This document shows positions 44,078 to 53,526 of a stretch of DNA of 64,000 bases, in pieces (the first letter of the stretch is position 1; each line of letters starts with the position of its first letter). The position numbers and the translations under genes were made by a program. The stretch comes from Gammaproteobacteria bacterium (GTDB taxonomy: Bacteria > Pseudomonadota > Gammaproteobacteria > Pseudomonadales > Pseudohongiellaceae): contig JAPPOG010000042.1 in assembly GCA_028818225.1 (NCBI GenBank), positions 26,446 through 90,445 of the forward strand, read 5' to 3'. The notes below the pieces were generated by a model that saw only the letters and a list, made by a program, of their open reading frames with translations, was not told where the DNA came from and ran no database searches.

Positions 44078-45325
44078 TTACTCAGGTAACAAACTCTCGT
44101 TAGCAAACAGTTCTGCCACACTTTCTCTTTCTCTAACTACATAAGTTTTAGTTCCATCCACCATGACTTCAGCAGCTCTTGGTCGAGTATTGTAGTTAGA
44201 GCTCATGACAAAACCGTACGCACCAGCTGAACGAACCGCCAGTAAATCACCGGCAGAAATTTTAAGCTCACGCTCTTTGCCGAGAAAATCTGCAGATTCA
44301 CAAACCGGGCCAACCACATCATAGGTCTCGGCCGACACATCCGACTTCTCTACCGGAATAATCTCTTGCCAGGCGCTGTATAAAGCAGGGCGGATCAGGT
44401 CGTTCATTGCTCCATCGACAATGGCAAAGTTTTTGTGATCATTGTTTTTCAAATATTCAACCCGCGTTACAAAGATACCGGCATTGGCCGCAATCGAACG
44501 ACCCGGTTCAACCAGGATCTCCAGATCCCTGTGCTCGAATTTAGGTAGTACGAGTTTGAAAAACTCAGAGGGGTGTGGGGGTTCTTCTTCTCCATAGGTA
44601 ACACCGAGACCTCCCCCAATATCAATATGCTTGATCTTGATTCCTTCATTTCCAAGCTCATCTATCATTTCTAACACGCGATCAATAGCATCGAGAAACG
44701 GCTCTGCGGAAGTAAGCTGCGATCCAATATGAAAGTCGATGCCAGTGATTTTTATTGCGGGCATTGATGCGGCTTTTTTGTAAACCTCTATAGCTGCTTT
44801 TGCCGGGATACCAAATTTGTTTTCTTTCAGGCCGGTAGAAATATAGGGATGGGTTCCAGCATCGACATCAGGATTTACCCGAACAGAAATTGGCGCAACT
44901 ACTCCCGAGGCATGTGCAACTTTGTTAATGCGTTCCAGCTCAGCTTCTGATTCAACATTAAAACAATGGATGCCCGCATCGAGTGCATGTCGAATCTCTG
45001 CGGTAGTTTTTCCCAAGCCGGAAAATATGACTTTGCTGGCATCGCCACCGGCGGCAAGCACGCGGTCAAGTTCTCCACCTGAAACGATATCGAATCCTGC
45101 GCCGAGTTTTGCCAGAACATTCAATACTGCAAGGTTCGAATTAGCCTTTACTGCGAAACAAATTAAGTGGGAGTGTTTGCTAAGTGCTTGCGCATATACC
45201 TGATAATGCCTCTCCAGGGTGGCGCGAGAATATACAAACAATGGGGTACCGTATTGCTCGGCGATTTCGCTGACCGCAACTTCCTCGGCATAGAGGCTGA
45301 CCCCTTGATAGTTAAAATGGTCCAT
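44078..45325 (-). CDS. lysA: Diaminopimelate decarboxylase
   Basis: A 415-residue PLP fold-III enzyme that makes lysine from meso-diaminopimelate. The PLP lysine is in CFAVKANSNLAVLNVL. Other family blocks are GAGFDIVSGGELDRVLAAG, HIGSQLTSAEPF, HIDIGGGLGVTYGEE and the catalytic VCESADFLGKERE. It sits between the tiny lipoprotein gene lptM and dapF, as in many gammaproteobacteria. Confidence 0.96.
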   Translation of the reverse strand: MDHFNYQGVSLYAEEVAVSEIAEQYGTPLFVYSRATLERHYQVYAQALSKHSHLICFAVKANSNLAVLNVLAKLGAGFDIVSGGELDRVLAAGGDASKVIFSGLGKTTAEIRHALDAGIHCFNVESEAELERINKVAHASGVVAPISVRVNPDVDAGTHPYISTGLKENKFGIPAKAAIEVYKKAASMPAIKITGIDFHIGSQLTSAEPFLDAIDRVLEMIDELGNEGIKIKHIDIGGGLGVTYGEEEPPHPSEFFKLVLPKFEHRDLEILVEPGRSIAANAGIFVTRVEYLKNNDHKNFAIVDGAMNDLIRPALYSAWQEIIPVEKSDVSAETYDVVGPVCESADFLGKERELKISAGDLLAVRSAGAYGFVMSSNYNTRPRAAEVMVDGTKTYVVRERESVAELFANESLLPE

Positions 45326-45357
45326 GGTTTCAATGACCCGACAGCCAGGCTGGAGAG

Positions 45358-45477
45358 CTATTTTGCAAACGCGGTGAATGGAGCTTCTTCAGGCCGAGTG
45401 AGGCCACCCTTTTGCCCACATTGGGTCAGGGAAAGACTCAGAAGCACTAGTAACACAATGCTTGTAGTCTGACGCAT
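45358..45477 (-). CDS. lptM: LptM (YifL-type) small lipoprotein
   Basis: A 39-residue lipoprotein found by reading the gap before lysA. The signal MRQTTSIVLLVLLSLSLTQC ends in lipobox LTQC, and the mature peptide begins CGQKGGLTRPEEAP, the CGxKGxLxxP motif that defines LptM. LptM binds the LptD-LptE outer-membrane lipopolysaccharide translocon and helps its assembly and disulfide pairing. The position directly upstream of lysA-dapF is the conserved one. Thirty-two bases separate it from lysA. Confidence 0.87.
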   Translation of the reverse strand: MRQTTSIVLLVLLSLSLTQCGQKGGLTRPEEAPFTAFAK

Positions 45478-45746
45478 GGACTTCACCGTATTCCTTATCC
45501 TTGAGAGCGGGCGATTATACCGCCGCAAGCGCTATAAACACACCCCGGGCAGCTTCCTATGGAGCCAGCTCTATAAGCCGCAGCCCAGTATTTATGCTGC
45601 CTATGACGAATTGTCACCGATCTTGAAAATTGTTTTTAAGACCCTTATATTTGCCGATCACATTTTACCGAGGAAAATAGCGCCTTTGGCGGGGCGTCTT
45701 TATTCTTTAGATTACTGGTTTAACTGTCAGAGGGAATAGCAGCTCA

Positions 45747-46679
45747 ATGATTGAAATAAGTCACTTAACGAAAAAATTTGACCAGTTTGCCGCCATAGAT
45801 GATCTGAGTTTCAATGTCGCAGAAGGTGAGGTTCTGGGATTTCTGGGCCCAAATGGGGCGGGTAAATCCACCACCATGAAAGTCATAACGGGGTTTCTTT
45901 CACCTTCGGCAGGATCAGTAACGGTAGACGGTTATGACATCACCAGGAACGCAATCGAAGCCAAAGCCTTGATTGGTTACTTGCCTGAAGGAGCTCCATC
46001 TTATGGTGATATGACTACTCTCGAATTTTTAAATTTCATCGCTGAAATTCGAGGATATCGGGGAGATGAAGTTAACACTCGTGTGCAGCATGTTATTGAG
46101 GAAGTTGAACTTCAATCAGTTGCTCAACAAACAATCGAAACATTATCGAAAGGCTTTAAGCGCAGAGTGGGCCTGGCGCAGGCCATCATGCACGATCCAA
46201 AAGTGTTGATATTAGATGAACCTACCGACGGTCTCGACCCAAACCAGAAACATCATGTGCGTGAACTTATCAAGAATCTTGCAAAAGATAAGATCGTAAT
46301 TATATCCACCCATATATTGGAAGAAGTCACTGCGGTTTGTACTCGCGCAATTATTATCGATGAAGGAAAAATTGTTGCCGATGGCACACCAGCGGAACTC
46401 GGAGCACAATCACAATACCATCACGCAGTCAGTGTGCGCTTGAATGAAGAATATGATCTTACCAGCGATCTGGTTGGAGTTTCCGGAATCGGAAATGTTG
46501 TTGCAGAAGAGGAAGAGAATAGCTTTACGATTCTTGCCAGTAATGGCGCTCCAATTTTTACTAAGGTTACCGAAATCGCTCAAAGCAATCATTGGCCGGT
46601 AGCAGAATTTCATGTTAACCGCGGACAACTGGAAGATGTATTTCGGACGGTGACCGCTCAGTCCCGGGGAGATGAATAA
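45747..46679 (+). CDS. ABC transporter ATP-binding protein, GldA-like
   Basis: A 310-residue ATPase. Walker A is GFLGPNGAGKSTTMKVI, the signature ETLSKGFKRRVGLAQAI, Walker B KVLILDEPTDGLDPNQ, and the H-loop IIISTHILEEV; a 90-residue C-terminal extension is typical of the GldA/NatA/CcmA group. AGAGGGAA precedes the start. It overlaps the permease start by one base (TAATG). Together with the next two genes it forms a GldA-GldF-GldG type system; in most Proteobacteria its cargo is unknown and gliding is not implied. Confidence 0.93.
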   Translation: MIEISHLTKKFDQFAAIDDLSFNVAEGEVLGFLGPNGAGKSTTMKVITGFLSPSAGSVTVDGYDITRNAIEAKALIGYLPEGAPSYGDMTTLEFLNFIAEIRGYRGDEVNTRVQHVIEEVELQSVAQQTIETLSKGFKRRVGLAQAIMHDPKVLILDEPTDGLDPNQKHHVRELIKNLAKDKIVIISTHILEEVTAVCTRAIIIDEGKIVADGTPAELGAQSQYHHAVSVRLNEEYDLTSDLVGVSGIGNVVAEEEENSFTILASNGAPIFTKVTEIAQSNHWPVAEFHVNRGQLEDVFRTVTAQSRGDE

Positions 46680-47413
46680 TGCAAAATCTAGGCATCATCT
46701 TCCGTAGGGAGCTATTTGGATACTTTGCCACACCACTTGCCTATATTTTTATAGTGATTTTTTTAATTACTAATGGGATTTTTACTTTTGATCTCGGTGG
46801 TTTCTATCTTCGAGGCCAGGCTGACTTGCTTCCTTTTTTTAGTTTTCATCCCTGGCTCTACTTGTTCATGGTTCCAGCAATTGCCATGACTTTATGGGCT
46901 GATGAAAGAAAGACAGGAACTATAGAGTTGCTACTGACCTTACCAATAAAACTTTCCGAGGCAGTTCTTGGAAAATTCCTGGCAGCCTGGGTGCTAACTG
47001 GCATCGCATTGGCTTTAACTTTTCCAATCTGGATGACCGTTAATTATCTTGGTGATCCCGATAATGGAGTAATTTTTGCAGCATACATAGGTAGCTGGTT
47101 TATGGCCGGAGGTTTCCTGGCCATTGGGTCCTGCATGTCCGCTTGCACCAAGAATTCTGTTATTGCCTTTATTCTAACCGTTGCGATTTGTTTCACCTTT
47201 GTGATTATGGGCTCGCCTATCCTGTTGAATGCGTTTCCAGAATGGGTTCCGCAATTTATTGTGGATGCTTTTTCGGCCCTGGGCTTTTTGACGCACTTCG
47301 ATTCCATATCAAAAGGTGTACTGGACATTCGCGACTTTCTCTATTTTGCTGTTTTTATCGCGGCCTGGTTATTAGCTAGCGCTATCGTGATAGAAATGAA
47401 GAAAGCAAACTAA
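46679..47413 (+). CDS. ABC transporter permease, GldF-like
   Basis: A 244-residue ABC-2 type permease with six hydrophobic spans. It begins with the family segment IIFRRELFGYFATPLAYIFIVIF and holds MTLWADERKTGTIELLLTLPI, the coupling helix typical of GldF/NosY-like permeases. It is coupled to the ATPase gene by a TAATG overlap and followed 12 bases later by the GldG-like gene. It would form the membrane pore with the adjacent ATPase. Confidence 0.93.
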   Translation: MQNLGIIFRRELFGYFATPLAYIFIVIFLITNGIFTFDLGGFYLRGQADLLPFFSFHPWLYLFMVPAIAMTLWADERKTGTIELLLTLPIKLSEAVLGKFLAAWVLTGIALALTFPIWMTVNYLGDPDNGVIFAAYIGSWFMAGGFLAIGSCMSACTKNSVIAFILTVAICFTFVIMGSPILLNAFPEWVPQFIVDAFSALGFLTHFDSISKGVLDIRDFLYFAVFIAAWLLASAIVIEMKKAN

Positions 47414-47425
47414 AGGAGGATTAAA

Positions 47426-49420
47426 ATGAATCAAAAGTCACTTTTTTCTTCCTTCGGTCTTGCTGCAATTGCGGTAGGATTACTGTTCAGTGTAGCACTG
47501 ATCAGCTTTCTCCCCAGTTTACGCATCGATTTAACGGAAGATAATCTCTACTCACTTTCCGATGGCACACGCAATATCGTTGCCAACCTTTCTCAACCGA
47601 TTGAACTGATGTTCTTCTACTCTGACTCGGCAACCACAGATGTTCCCCAGATACGAAGTTATGGCAATCGTGTTCAAGAGCTATTGCGGGAAATCGTTAT
47701 CGCCAGTAATGGCAATCTGAGCTTGAACATTATCGATCCGGAACCATTTTCAGAGGATGAAGATCTGGCAACCCAGTACGGTATTCGTGCTGTGCCAATA
47801 ACCCAGGGTGGGGAAGGCGTTTATTTTGGTCTGGTTGCTGCCCAGCAAGGAGAGCCTGAAGTGCCGCTTCAATTGCGGGTTTCTGAAACCATGCCTTTGA
47901 TCAGGCCGGATCAGGAAGAATTTCTCGAATATGAGTTTATGAAGCTCATTACCCAGGTCGATAATCCGGATCGCCCTGTGGTCGGTTTGCTGACCGAGCT
48001 GGATATTGACGGTGGATTTGATCCGCTCTCAGGGCAGGGCACACAGCAGTGGATGATCATGGATTTGATTCGTCAGCTGTATGAAGTGCAGCGGATCGAT
48101 ATAACCGGGGACACTATCGATGAGGAAGTGGATATCCTTCTAGTCGCGCATCCGCAAGGGCTATCGGAGCAAATGCTCTATGCCATCGACCAGTTTGTCA
48201 TGCGCGGCGGTTCAACCTTTTTGTTCCTGGACCCTAATGCAGATTCCATGGTGAGTCGTTCACCCCAGGGTAATCTAATTCCTGCGGGAATGAGTTCAGA
48301 ATTACCGGGGCTGCTGGAAGCCTGGGGAATAGAGTTCGATAACAGCAAGGTTCTGGCTGACAATGAGCTGGCCTTGCGGGTAATGATGGGCCAGGGACAG
48401 CGCCCCGTTCCGCACCTGGGCATGTTAGGAGTGCAGAGAAATTTCCTGACTCAGGATGACATTATTACCAACCGACTGGAAACGATTAACTTCTCATCTG
48501 CCGGAGCAATAAGTCAGGCAGAGGGAGCAAGTACTAGTTTTGAGCCACTTGTTGTTTCGTCAACTGATGCGATGTTAATGGATCGCTCATTTATCGAAAG
48601 TGTGACCGATCCTTCGGTACTATTTGACGAGTTCGAATCAGAGGAACAGAGTTTTATTATTGCGGCACGCATAAGTGGAGTAATCAATAGCGCATTCCCT
48701 GATGGTCGGCCGATTGCCGAAGAGGAAACTGCAGAAGCAACTGAGGAAGAGGCTGACGCAGTTGACGTTGATGCTAACAATCCTGCTGACGAAATAGTTG
48801 CAACAGAGGCCGATATTGTAGAAGAGCAAGAACCTCTTCCGGAACACCTTGCCAGCTCCAATGGCATAGTAAATATCGTTGCTGTTGCCGATACCGATGT
48901 GCTGTCGGATCGCATGTGGGTCCAGGTAACTCAATTTCTCGGTCAGAGAATTCCACAGCCGTTTGCTAACAATGGCGATATCGTAATTAATGGCCTGGAA
49001 AATTTAAGTGGCGGCGCAGACCTGTCCAGCATTCGCAGTCGTGGCCGGTACTCGCGACCATTTACCCGGGTTCTGGATCTGCAACGTCAGGCTGATGACC
49101 GTTTACGTGAGGAAGAATCAGAGTTACTCGATAGCCTCGCTGCAACTGAGGCGCAACTGGCGCAACTAAATCAGGACGAAGAGGGCAATCCTATCGGACA
49201 GATCACGCCCGAGATTCAGGCTGAGATCGATCGCTTCAACGCTGAAATGCTTGAGACTCGCCGACGTTTGCGCGATGTGCAGTTTCAACTTACTGAAGAT
49301 ATCGAAAGATTAGGTACCAATCTTAAAGCAGCAAACACTGCGCTTATTCCAATTCTGCTAACAATCTTCGTTTTGATTACACACTTTCTGCGCGCACAAC
49401 GACGTAAGGTAGTAGTGTAG
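47426..49420 (+). CDS. GldG-like ABC auxiliary membrane protein
   Basis: A 664-residue protein with one helix near the N-terminus (about 12-30) and one near the C-terminus (about 638-655), bracketing a large periplasmic region. The N-terminal block RIDLTEDNLYSLSDGTRNIV and the middle segment AHPQGLSEQMLYAIDQFVMRGG with FLDPNAD are typical of GldG/ABC_transp_aux proteins. An acidic Glu/Ala linker lies at about 430-475 and a coiled coil at about 565-630. AAAGGAGG gives a very strong ribosome-binding site. The DUF4340 gene usually found after such a gene is missing here; a convergent sensor kinase follows. Confidence 0.92.
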   Translation: MNQKSLFSSFGLAAIAVGLLFSVALISFLPSLRIDLTEDNLYSLSDGTRNIVANLSQPIELMFFYSDSATTDVPQIRSYGNRVQELLREIVIASNGNLSLNIIDPEPFSEDEDLATQYGIRAVPITQGGEGVYFGLVAAQQGEPEVPLQLRVSETMPLIRPDQEEFLEYEFMKLITQVDNPDRPVVGLLTELDIDGGFDPLSGQGTQQWMIMDLIRQLYEVQRIDITGDTIDEEVDILLVAHPQGLSEQMLYAIDQFVMRGGSTFLFLDPNADSMVSRSPQGNLIPAGMSSELPGLLEAWGIEFDNSKVLADNELALRVMMGQGQRPVPHLGMLGVQRNFLTQDDIITNRLETINFSSAGAISQAEGASTSFEPLVVSSTDAMLMDRSFIESVTDPSVLFDEFESEEQSFIIAARISGVINSAFPDGRPIAEEETAEATEEEADAVDVDANNPADEIVATEADIVEEQEPLPEHLASSNGIVNIVAVADTDVLSDRMWVQVTQFLGQRIPQPFANNGDIVINGLENLSGGADLSSIRSRGRYSRPFTRVLDLQRQADDRLREEESELLDSLAATEAQLAQLNQDEEGNPIGQITPEIQAEIDRFNAEMLETRRRLRDVQFQLTEDIERLGTNLKAANTALIPILLTIFVLITHFLRAQRRKVVV

Positions 49421-49432
49421 AAAAAGAGCGGG

Positions 49433-50752
49433 TTATTCAGACTCTGATAGGGGAGGATGGCGAGGAAGATTCACAGTAATGTGGGTCCCCTCGCCAATTT
49501 TACTGGCGATAATCATTTCGCCGCCGTGTGCCTGAGCAATAAGCCGGCAAAGGTAAAGACCCAAGCCAAAGCCACCTGTATTGCGCTGTCGGGAGCTGTC
49601 AGCTCGGTAAAAGGGCTCACTAATCTGGGAGAGGTGTTCTTCCGAAATTCCTTCGCCATTGTCGATGACTTCAATAATGCCACGGTCATCAATGAACGTG
49701 ACTTTTACTTTGATTGGATTTTCTTCTCCATGGCGCATGGCATTATTCAGAAGATTAGTGATGAGCAGTCTGACTCGCAACTTGTCGAGCTCGAATTCAA
49801 GGTCTTCGTCCGGCTTCTCTACTGTCACGCCGCCTTCATACTGCCTGAATTGTTCGGTTACTCCGCGGACGAACTCGGCAAAGTAAACAGGTTCAGAGAC
49901 AAGCACCGCGTGTTCGTTATTTAAGCGTTCTGCTTCCAGAAGATCACTGATCAATAAATCAATCTCATCTATGTCTTCTTTTAGCTGGTCCTTTTCAACG
50001 GACTCAGGCATAAATTCCATGCGCAGTTTTGCTTTCGTTATCGGTGTTCTTAGCTCATGGCTGATGGCCATCAATAACTGTCGTTTGGCTTCGAGCATTG
50101 ACTGCAGGGAGTCCGCCATATGATTGATGGACTCGGTTAACTCTCCCAATTCATCCTGTCGATTGGTCTTTACCCGGTAACCTAAATCTCCTTTCTGAAT
50201 TCTTTCCGCGCCACGACGTAACAAGCGCACAGGATCCAACATTCGATTCACCATCAGGTAATTGAGAAAGAGAATACCTATTGCAAGCGCAACACCAACA
50301 TAAATAAGAAACAAGTTATTTGAATTGGTTGCGCGTCGATACATGTAGAAGTCATAACCACCACGTTGTACCCGGATTATGTCTTCTCCATTAATTGTTC
50401 GAAGTTCTGCATCACTGGTGAGTGATTCTGAATAAACAGCAAAATCCACATCCAGCCGATTCTCCGCATCGGAGCTCCACTGCATGATTGGATTGCGGAC
50501 ATTGATCGTCCAATTTAATTCATCGGCAAGCCGCATTGCATTACCAAGGTTAGGTGGGGTACCAATATCTGCGATAATAGATTCAATGTTTCGGGTAAAG
50601 TAATCGGGAATTGACTCAATATCGGCGCTTTGATCATTGATCGTTTGTAGCGAAATAAAAATAATTATGATGAATAGAACAGCTGTTACGCCGAAAATGG
50701 CTAGCAATCGAAAAAAGAGGGATTTTCTTGCGTGCTGAACTAATGTCGTCAT
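49433..50752 (-). CDS. Sensor histidine kinase
   Basis: A 439-residue membrane kinase: transmembrane helix 1 (about 13-35), a 110-residue periplasmic sensor, helix 2 (about 147-167), then HAMP (168-220). The dimerisation domain holds His232 in MAISHELRTPITKAKLR, and the ATPase domain has the N box NLLNNAMRHG, the G1 box DNGEGIS and the G2 segment GGFGLGLYLCR. It resembles EnvZ/CpxA-type kinases but the signal is unknown. Its ATG overlaps the regulator stop (ATGA), so the pair is translationally coupled. Confidence 0.94.
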   Translation of the reverse strand: MTTLVQHARKSLFFRLLAIFGVTAVLFIIIIFISLQTINDQSADIESIPDYFTRNIESIIADIGTPPNLGNAMRLADELNWTINVRNPIMQWSSDAENRLDVDFAVYSESLTSDAELRTINGEDIIRVQRGGYDFYMYRRATNSNNLFLIYVGVALAIGILFLNYLMVNRMLDPVRLLRRGAERIQKGDLGYRVKTNRQDELGELTESINHMADSLQSMLEAKRQLLMAISHELRTPITKAKLRMEFMPESVEKDQLKEDIDEIDLLISDLLEAERLNNEHAVLVSEPVYFAEFVRGVTEQFRQYEGGVTVEKPDEDLEFELDKLRVRLLITNLLNNAMRHGEENPIKVKVTFIDDRGIIEVIDNGEGISEEHLSQISEPFYRADSSRQRNTGGFGLGLYLCRLIAQAHGGEMIIASKIGEGTHITVNLPRHPPLSESE

Positions 50753-51447
50753 AGTTGCTCACCGACAAAAGTATAGCCACGTCCCCAAACTGTTTTTATA
50801 AACCTGGGCGTTTTGGAAGTGTCTTTTAACTTATGTCGCAAGCGGCTGACCAATGTATCTACTGCTCTGGAGAAGAGCTCGGCATCAATACCACGCAGGC
50901 GATTCATTAGTTCGTCGCGGGTAAAGGTTTTGTTGGGGAATTGCATGAAAAGAATTAGCAGTTCATATTCCATGGTGGTTAAGTCAAGAATTGCGCCATC
51001 GAGTTTTACTTCACGACGAGAAACTTCAACTTCCAGCCCATTTATGGGTTTAATGTCGCGAATGCTGTGATCATCACTACTTCTTCTCAATATATTATGA
51101 ATTCTTGCGACAAGTTCTCTGGGTTCGAAAGGCTTTGGTAGATAATCGTCGGCACCAAGTTCAAGACCAACGATACGGTCGGTTACTTCGGCATGGGCAG
51201 TCAGCATCAAGATTGGAAGCTGACCATAGATAGACGACTTGGCACGAATTTCTCTACAAATTTCGAAGCCATCTTTTTCTGGCAGCATGACATCAAGAAT
51301 CAACAGATCGGGTTTAACTTTCTTGATCAACTCAAATCCCTTGCTGGGAGTGAGCGCTACATGCACTTTCATATCGTAACGTTCAAGATACTGAGTCAGT
51401 AAATGACCCAGTTTATCGTCGTCATCGATAATCAGAATTTGCTTCAT
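50749..51447 (-). CDS. OmpR-family response regulator
   Basis: A 232-residue DNA-binding regulator. The receiver domain begins MKQILIIDDDDKLGHLL, with phospho-acceptor Asp52 in LLILDVMLPEKDG and the conserved Lys in LPKPFEPREL. The winged-helix output domain (about 130-232) includes TTMEYELLILFMQFPNKTFTRDEL and RLRHKLKDTSKTPRFIKTVWGRGYTFVG. ATG 51447 puts the receiver strand at the N-terminus; a frame opening at 51501 adds 18 dissimilar residues. It forms a two-gene operon with the downstream kinase. Confidence 0.95.
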   Translation of the reverse strand: MKQILIIDDDDKLGHLLTQYLERYDMKVHVALTPSKGFELIKKVKPDLLILDVMLPEKDGFEICREIRAKSSIYGQLPILMLTAHAEVTDRIVGLELGADDYLPKPFEPRELVARIHNILRRSSDDHSIRDIKPINGLEVEVSRREVKLDGAILDLTTMEYELLILFMQFPNKTFTRDELMNRLRGIDAELFSRAVDTLVSRLRHKLKDTSKTPRFIKTVWGRGYTFVGEQL

Positions 51448-51568
51448 TGGCAGCACTTCATCTATAGCTTTCCAGAGTGACTTCCAATAGTACGAATTCA
51501 ATCTGATTAAATCAATTATGTAGTATTATGTGCCGCCGGTCAGATACGGCCCACTACCCAGAACACAT

Positions 51569-53479
51569 ATGATTTCACTGGAAAATATCAGCTTAATGCG
51601 GGGTCATCAGCTACTCCTCAATGACGTAAGCCTCGTACTGCGCAAGGGGCAAAGAACAGGGATAATTGGCCGCAACGGATCCGGCAAAACCAGTTTGTTT
51701 CGGGCAATCGCCGGAGAGATACCTCTGGAACAGGGCGACATAAACTTTCCCAGCGATCTGCGTCTCTCCATGATGGCGCAGGAAACCCCGGGAGTAGATC
51801 GTAGCGCTCTGGATTTTGTAATTGACGCGCACAAAGAATTTCGCAAGCTCGAATCTCATCTCAAACTGGCCGAAGACAGTGGGGATGATGATGCGTTGGC
51901 AAGAATCCATGGTGAAATAGAAACTATCCATGGTTACGATATCAAGCATCGTGCAGAGCAACTTCTATCAGGTTTGGGGTTTGCAGTTGAAGAGTTTGAA
52001 CATCCGGTAAAAACTTTCTCTGGCGGCTGGCGCGTCAGACTAAATCTTGCCGCAGCACTCATGTGTCCCTCAGACCTGTTGATGTTGGATGAACCAACCA
52101 ACCATCTCGATCTGGAGGCCATGGTCTGGCTGGAACAATGGCTACTCCGTTACCAGGGAACAATTCTTCTAATTTCTCACGATAGAACGTTTCTCGACAC
52201 CATCATCAATCATGTAGTTAACTTCGAGAACGAAAGCCTTGATCTCTATACCGGCAATTACAGTGCTTTTGAAAAACAGCGAGCAGAGAAAATGGCCTTG
52301 CAGCAAGCACTGTTCGAAAAACAACAGCGCCGCCGCGAGCAGATTGAAAACTTTGTTAGACGCTTCCGCTACAAGGAGTCAAAAGCCAGGCAAGCCCAAT
52401 CAAGACTGAAAGAACTGGAACGAATGCAGGAGATAGCTCCTGCTCATGTGGATTCTCCCTTTCGTTTTGCATTCACAACTCTTGAACACCTACCAGCATT
52501 CTTGATGCAAATCGAAAATCTTGCGATAGGTTTCAATTCGCCTTTGGTTACCAGGATAAATTTGGGCATTCGATCTGAATCGAGAATAGGCCTGCTGGGA
52601 TTTAATGGCAGTGGTAAGTCCACATTTCTTAAAGTGTTAGCCGGAGAGCTGGAAAAGCTTGAGGGCGAAATAATTACTGCCAAGAAGTTGCGAATCGGTT
52701 ACTACGCCCAGCATCAGGTAGATGCACTGGACGATAGTCACACACCGGTTCAGATCATCGAACAAGCCTGTGAAGAGAGAGGCGATCGCTTTCCAGCCAC
52801 TGAGCAGGAGATAAAAAACTTTCTTGGAGGGTTCGATTTTCGCGGCGATCGCGTCAATGAAGTAATTGTCAATTTCTCCGGCGGAGAAAAGGCCCGTCTG
52901 GCGTTGGCGAAAACGGTTTGGCTAAAACCTAACCTTTTGCTTATGGATGAACCTACAAACCACCTTGATATTGAAATGTGCCACGCACTGGAGATGGCAC
53001 TTCAGGATTATGCTGGCGCAATGATCATCGTCTCTCACGACAGACATTTGTTATCCAACACGGTAGATGAGTTCTATTCAATCCACCAAGGCGTATTCGC
53101 AGAATTTAAAGGATCAATTCATGACTATGAAAGCTGGCTAAAACAATCTGGCCAATTGAATGGGCCAGAAAAGCAGCGTAATGAATCTTCCAGCAATTCA
53201 AGGATAGATAAAAAGGAACTAAGGCAACAAGCTGCGGCAAAACGAGAGCAGCTTGCACCGTTGCGCCAAGAGATCAGGAAATTGGAAACAGCCATAGAAA
53301 AAACGCAAAAGGAACTTAGTCAGATTGAGAATGAATTAGCGGATGAAGCAATTTATAAAGCAGAAAACAAGACTCAGTTAACCCATATATTGCAGCGGCG
53401 GGGAGAGCTAAAGTCAGTACTGGCAGATAAGGAGACTGAGTGGTTTTCAGCACAACATGCTTTTGAAGAGTTGCAGTAA
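51569..53479 (+). CDS. ABC-F family ATPase, YheS-like
   Basis: A 636-residue protein with two ABC ATPase domains and no membrane span. Walker A motifs are GIIGRNGSGKTSLF and GLLGFNGSGKSTFL, and Walker B/D-loop segments LLMLDEPTNHLDLEAM and LLMDEPTNHLDIEMC. The signature motifs are FSGGWRVRL and FSGGEKARL. A 25-residue P-site tRNA interaction segment lies between the domains, and a coiled coil near 560-630. ABC-F proteins such as YheS act on stalled ribosomes. I chose ATG 51569 because the family starts MISLENIS; an upstream GTG at 51530 lacks similarity. Divergent from the response regulator. Confidence 0.93.
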   Translation: MISLENISLMRGHQLLLNDVSLVLRKGQRTGIIGRNGSGKTSLFRAIAGEIPLEQGDINFPSDLRLSMMAQETPGVDRSALDFVIDAHKEFRKLESHLKLAEDSGDDDALARIHGEIETIHGYDIKHRAEQLLSGLGFAVEEFEHPVKTFSGGWRVRLNLAAALMCPSDLLMLDEPTNHLDLEAMVWLEQWLLRYQGTILLISHDRTFLDTIINHVVNFENESLDLYTGNYSAFEKQRAEKMALQQALFEKQQRRREQIENFVRRFRYKESKARQAQSRLKELERMQEIAPAHVDSPFRFAFTTLEHLPAFLMQIENLAIGFNSPLVTRINLGIRSESRIGLLGFNGSGKSTFLKVLAGELEKLEGEIITAKKLRIGYYAQHQVDALDDSHTPVQIIEQACEERGDRFPATEQEIKNFLGGFDFRGDRVNEVIVNFSGGEKARLALAKTVWLKPNLLLMDEPTNHLDIEMCHALEMALQDYAGAMIIVSHDRHLLSNTVDEFYSIHQGVFAEFKGSIHDYESWLKQSGQLNGPEKQRNESSSNSRIDKKELRQQAAAKREQLAPLRQEIRKLETAIEKTQKELSQIENELADEAIYKAENKTQLTHILQRRGELKSVLADKETEWFSAQHAFEELQ

Positions 53480-53526
53480 GCTTAGCTCGGAACACCAATG
53501 AACAAGCTGCCCTGGTCATCGGGATC

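Noticed and set aside
45476..45739. An 87-codon rightward frame starting just beside the lptM start
   Set aside because: No family resemblance, start overlaps the divergent lptM start codon, and it covers the region expected to hold promoters for lysA and the ABC genes. It is most likely chance.
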